The notes below the pieces were generated by a model. That model saw only the letters and a list, made by a program, of their open reading frames with translations, searched no databases and was not told the origin of the DNA. The position numbers and the translations under genes are program-made. Shown here one piece after another: positions 4,748 to 5,632 of a stretch of DNA of 5,632 bases (positions within the stretch are counted from its first letter, which is position 1; the number at the start of each line of letters is the position of its first letter). The DNA comes from Verrucomicrobiota bacterium (GTDB lineage Bacteria; Verrucomicrobiota; Kiritimatiellia; Kiritimatiellales; Tichowtungiaceae): NCBI GenBank assembly GCA_030619095.1, contig JAUXCB010000113.1, forward strand, positions 1 to 5,632. Direction: 5' to 3'.

Positions 4748-5631
4748 AAAGTGGACTTCGGTCCGCTGGCGGCGAGCTGATCGGCCCGGTAGGACGAACG
4801 CACCAGCGGTCCGGCCGCCACCCCCTGAAAACCCATCTCCCGAGCGCGAGCGCCCAGTTCATCAAAATGTTCGGGAGAAACAAAGCGTTCAACGGGATGA
4901 TGTTCACGAGTCGGTGCCAAATACTGCCCCAGCGTCAGCAGACGAACACCCGCCGCGTACAAATCTTCCAAGGTTTGGAAAATCTCTTCATCGGTTTCGC
5001 CCAGCCCCAGCATCAGGCCTGATTTAATGAGTATCTTACGATTCGATCCCGGCCGACCTTCTTGTAGGACGCGCTTCTCGTATTCGAGAGCGTGTGATTT
5101 ATCGTCAAGACACGGGCTGTCGGGAGTACCCGACAAGCCCGTCCTACAACCCCAACCCGCCGCCTTGCGCAGCGTGGCCAGCGACTGCTCGTAGCTCGCC
5201 TGCGGGCGTATGGTTTCCTGCAGCCGCTTGACCGTTTCCAAATTATGATTAAACACATCGGGCCCGGCATCCAGCACCGTATCAAGGTGCTCTACAAAAT
5301 CAGGAGTCAGCACCTCAATCATCACATCGGGAGTCCGCTCACGCACCGCGCGAATCGTCTCAGCAAAGGCATATGCACCGCCATCTGGAAGATCGTCACG
5401 GGTCACGCTGGTGATGACGACGTGTTTCAAGTTGAGTTTTTCAGCGGCCTCCGCCACGCGCGCGGGCTCCCCGGAATCCACCGGAAGGCCTTTCCCGGTT
5501 TTGACTGCGCAAAAGCGGCAGGCCCGTGTACAGACATCGCCGAGAATCATCACCGTTGCGGTTCCGGAGTTCCAGCACTCGTGACGATTCGGGCAGTTCG
5601 CACTCGCACAAACCGTATTAAGTCGGAGGCC
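4705..5631 (-). CDS. lipA: Lipoyl synthase, 5'-truncated by the window edge, with an internal insertion
   Basis: Radical SAM enzyme that inserts two sulfurs into octanoyl groups on lipoyl-domain proteins, the last step of lipoate synthesis. The 308 visible residues begin at GLRLNTVC; probably a few dozen N-terminal residues are missing. The auxiliary-cluster motif CX4CX5C (residues 8, 13, 19) and the radical SAM CX3CX2C (34, 38, 41: CTRACRFC) are intact, as are VITSVTRDDLPDGGA, PDVFNHNLETV, KSGLMLGLGET, LTLGQYL and the RSSYRAD that carries the conserved C-terminal serine. Two oddities stand out. Between the helix SLATLRKAA and the strand ILIKSGLMLG there is an extra ~35 residues, of which 162-190 are encoded by a palindromic element. 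The last ~14 residues (from about LNSEIRISKFE) are encoded by an AT-rich repeat. Because the frame and all catalytic residues are kept, I expect an active enzyme. Confidence 0.96.
   Translation of the reverse strand, partial: GLRLNTVCASANCPNRHECWNSGTATVMILGDVCTRACRFCAVKTGKGLPVDSGEPARVAEAAEKLNLKHVVITSVTRDDLPDGGAYAFAETIRAVRERTPDVMIEVLTPDFVEHLDTVLDAGPDVFNHNLETVKRLQETIRPQASYEQSLATLRKAAGWGCRTGLSGTPDSPCLDDKSHALEYEKRVLQEGRPGSNRKILIKSGLMLGLGETDEEIFQTLEDLYAAGVRLLTLGQYLAPTREHHPVERFVSPEHFDELGARAREMGFQGVAAGPLVRSSYRADQLAASGPKSTLNSEIRISKFETKI
4750..4767 (+). other. UUCG-type hairpin near the lipA 3' end
   Basis: AGTGGAC-TTCG-GTCCGCT gives a 7-base stem (one T-G wobble) closed by a TTCG tetraloop when read on the plus strand, antisense to lipA. 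On the lipA strand the same arms pair with one C-A mismatch around CGAA, followed by TTTAAATT, which could act as a weak terminator within the last lipA codons. Confidence 0.25.
4962..4981. repeat. 20-base palindromic repeat, lipA coding copy
   Basis: AATCTTCCAAGGTTTGGAAA matches the spacer copy at 1831-1850 at 19 of 20 positions. The core TTCCAA-GGT-TTGGAA is a perfect palindrome with 6-base arms. On the lipA strand it encodes IFQTLED within EEIFQTLEDLYAAGV, a region whose length looks the same as in other LipA proteins, so here the motif replaced or coincides with native codons instead of adding residues. Confidence 0.45.
5062..5149. repeat. 88-base palindromic element inserted in lipA
   Basis: The ends TTGTAGGACG (5062-5071) and CGTCCTACAA (5140-5149) are perfect 10-base inverted repeats. 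Inside are two hairpins. ACGGGCTGTCGGG (5112-5124) pairs with CCCGACAAGCCCGT (5129-5142) with one bulged base and a 4-base loop. CGCTTCTCG (5072-5080) pairs with CGAGAGCG (5085-5092), again with one bulge and a 4-base TATT loop. The second arm of the large hairpin shares bases with the terminal repeat, so the terminal and hairpin pairings partly compete. The structure resembles REP/MITE-like or Rickettsia-palindromic-type elements. It carries no gene of its own but is open in the lipA frame, encoding about 29 residues. Confidence 0.8.
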
Positions 5632-5632
5632 A

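Noticed and set aside
4788..4800. GGTAGGACGAACG, resembling the TTGTAGGACG end of the lipA element
   Set aside because: It encodes the conserved RSSYRAD motif of LipA and has no partner arm nearby, so the resemblance is coincidental.
1..5632. CRISPR arrays, tRNA or rRNA genes, riboswitches, diversity-generating retroelement
   Set aside because: No regularly spaced repeats, tRNA-like cloverleaf or rRNA sequence is visible. The four-helix-bundle protein is Avd-like in family, but no reverse transcriptase or template/variable repeat pair is present.

Overview
The window looks like the chromosome of a free-living Gram-negative bacterium of moderate GC content. The genes are ordinary chromosomal ones, and the spacers and gene ends carry several families of short palindromic repeats. 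A four-helix-bundle (S23/IVS-type) gene together with heavy palindromic-repeat load is reminiscent of environmental PVC-group bacteria such as Kiritimatiellota or Verrucomicrobiota. That placement is an impression; no rRNA or other marker is present to fix it.

Layout: most genes lie on the minus strand. From the right, a 5'-truncated lipoyl synthase (lipA, 5631-4705) is followed by an AT-rich imperfect palindrome, a family 2 glycosyltransferase (4596-3859), and a small multi-drug-export-family membrane protein (3862-3161) that overlaps the glycosyltransferase by 4 bases and is probably translationally coupled to it. A plus-strand gene for an exported or membrane-anchored coiled-coil protein of unknown function (2358-3155) converges on this cluster, leaving 5 bases between the stop codons. 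Divergent from it is a small NifU-type Fe-S scaffold protein (2183-1929). Further down the minus strand are a soluble PAS-containing histidine kinase of NtrB type (1750-575) and a four-helix-bundle protein (544-62).

Functionally, lipoyl synthase and the Nfu-type protein are linked through Fe-S chemistry, because Nfu carriers supply clusters to LipA in studied bacteria. The glycosyltransferase and membrane protein form a probable small operon. The kinase presumably acts with a response regulator that is not visible here.

The most interesting content is in the repeats. (1) An 88-base element with perfect 10-base terminal inverted repeats and two bulged internal hairpins sits in frame inside lipA. 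It is translated as about 29 residues within a roughly 35-residue insertion, in what should be a loop on the face of the barrel opposite the active site. (2) The four-helix-bundle gene is bracketed by related ATTACGTATTACTCGTTACG-like repeats, one of which provides the last codons and stop of the histidine kinase gene, so the unit looks like an inserted cassette. (3) An AT-rich TTCGAA-bearing palindrome supplies the last ~14 codons and stop of lipA. (4) A 20-base palindrome occurs in a spacer and, with one mismatch, inside lipA coding sequence. Together these suggest a genome in which short palindromic elements are repeatedly captured as coding sequence.
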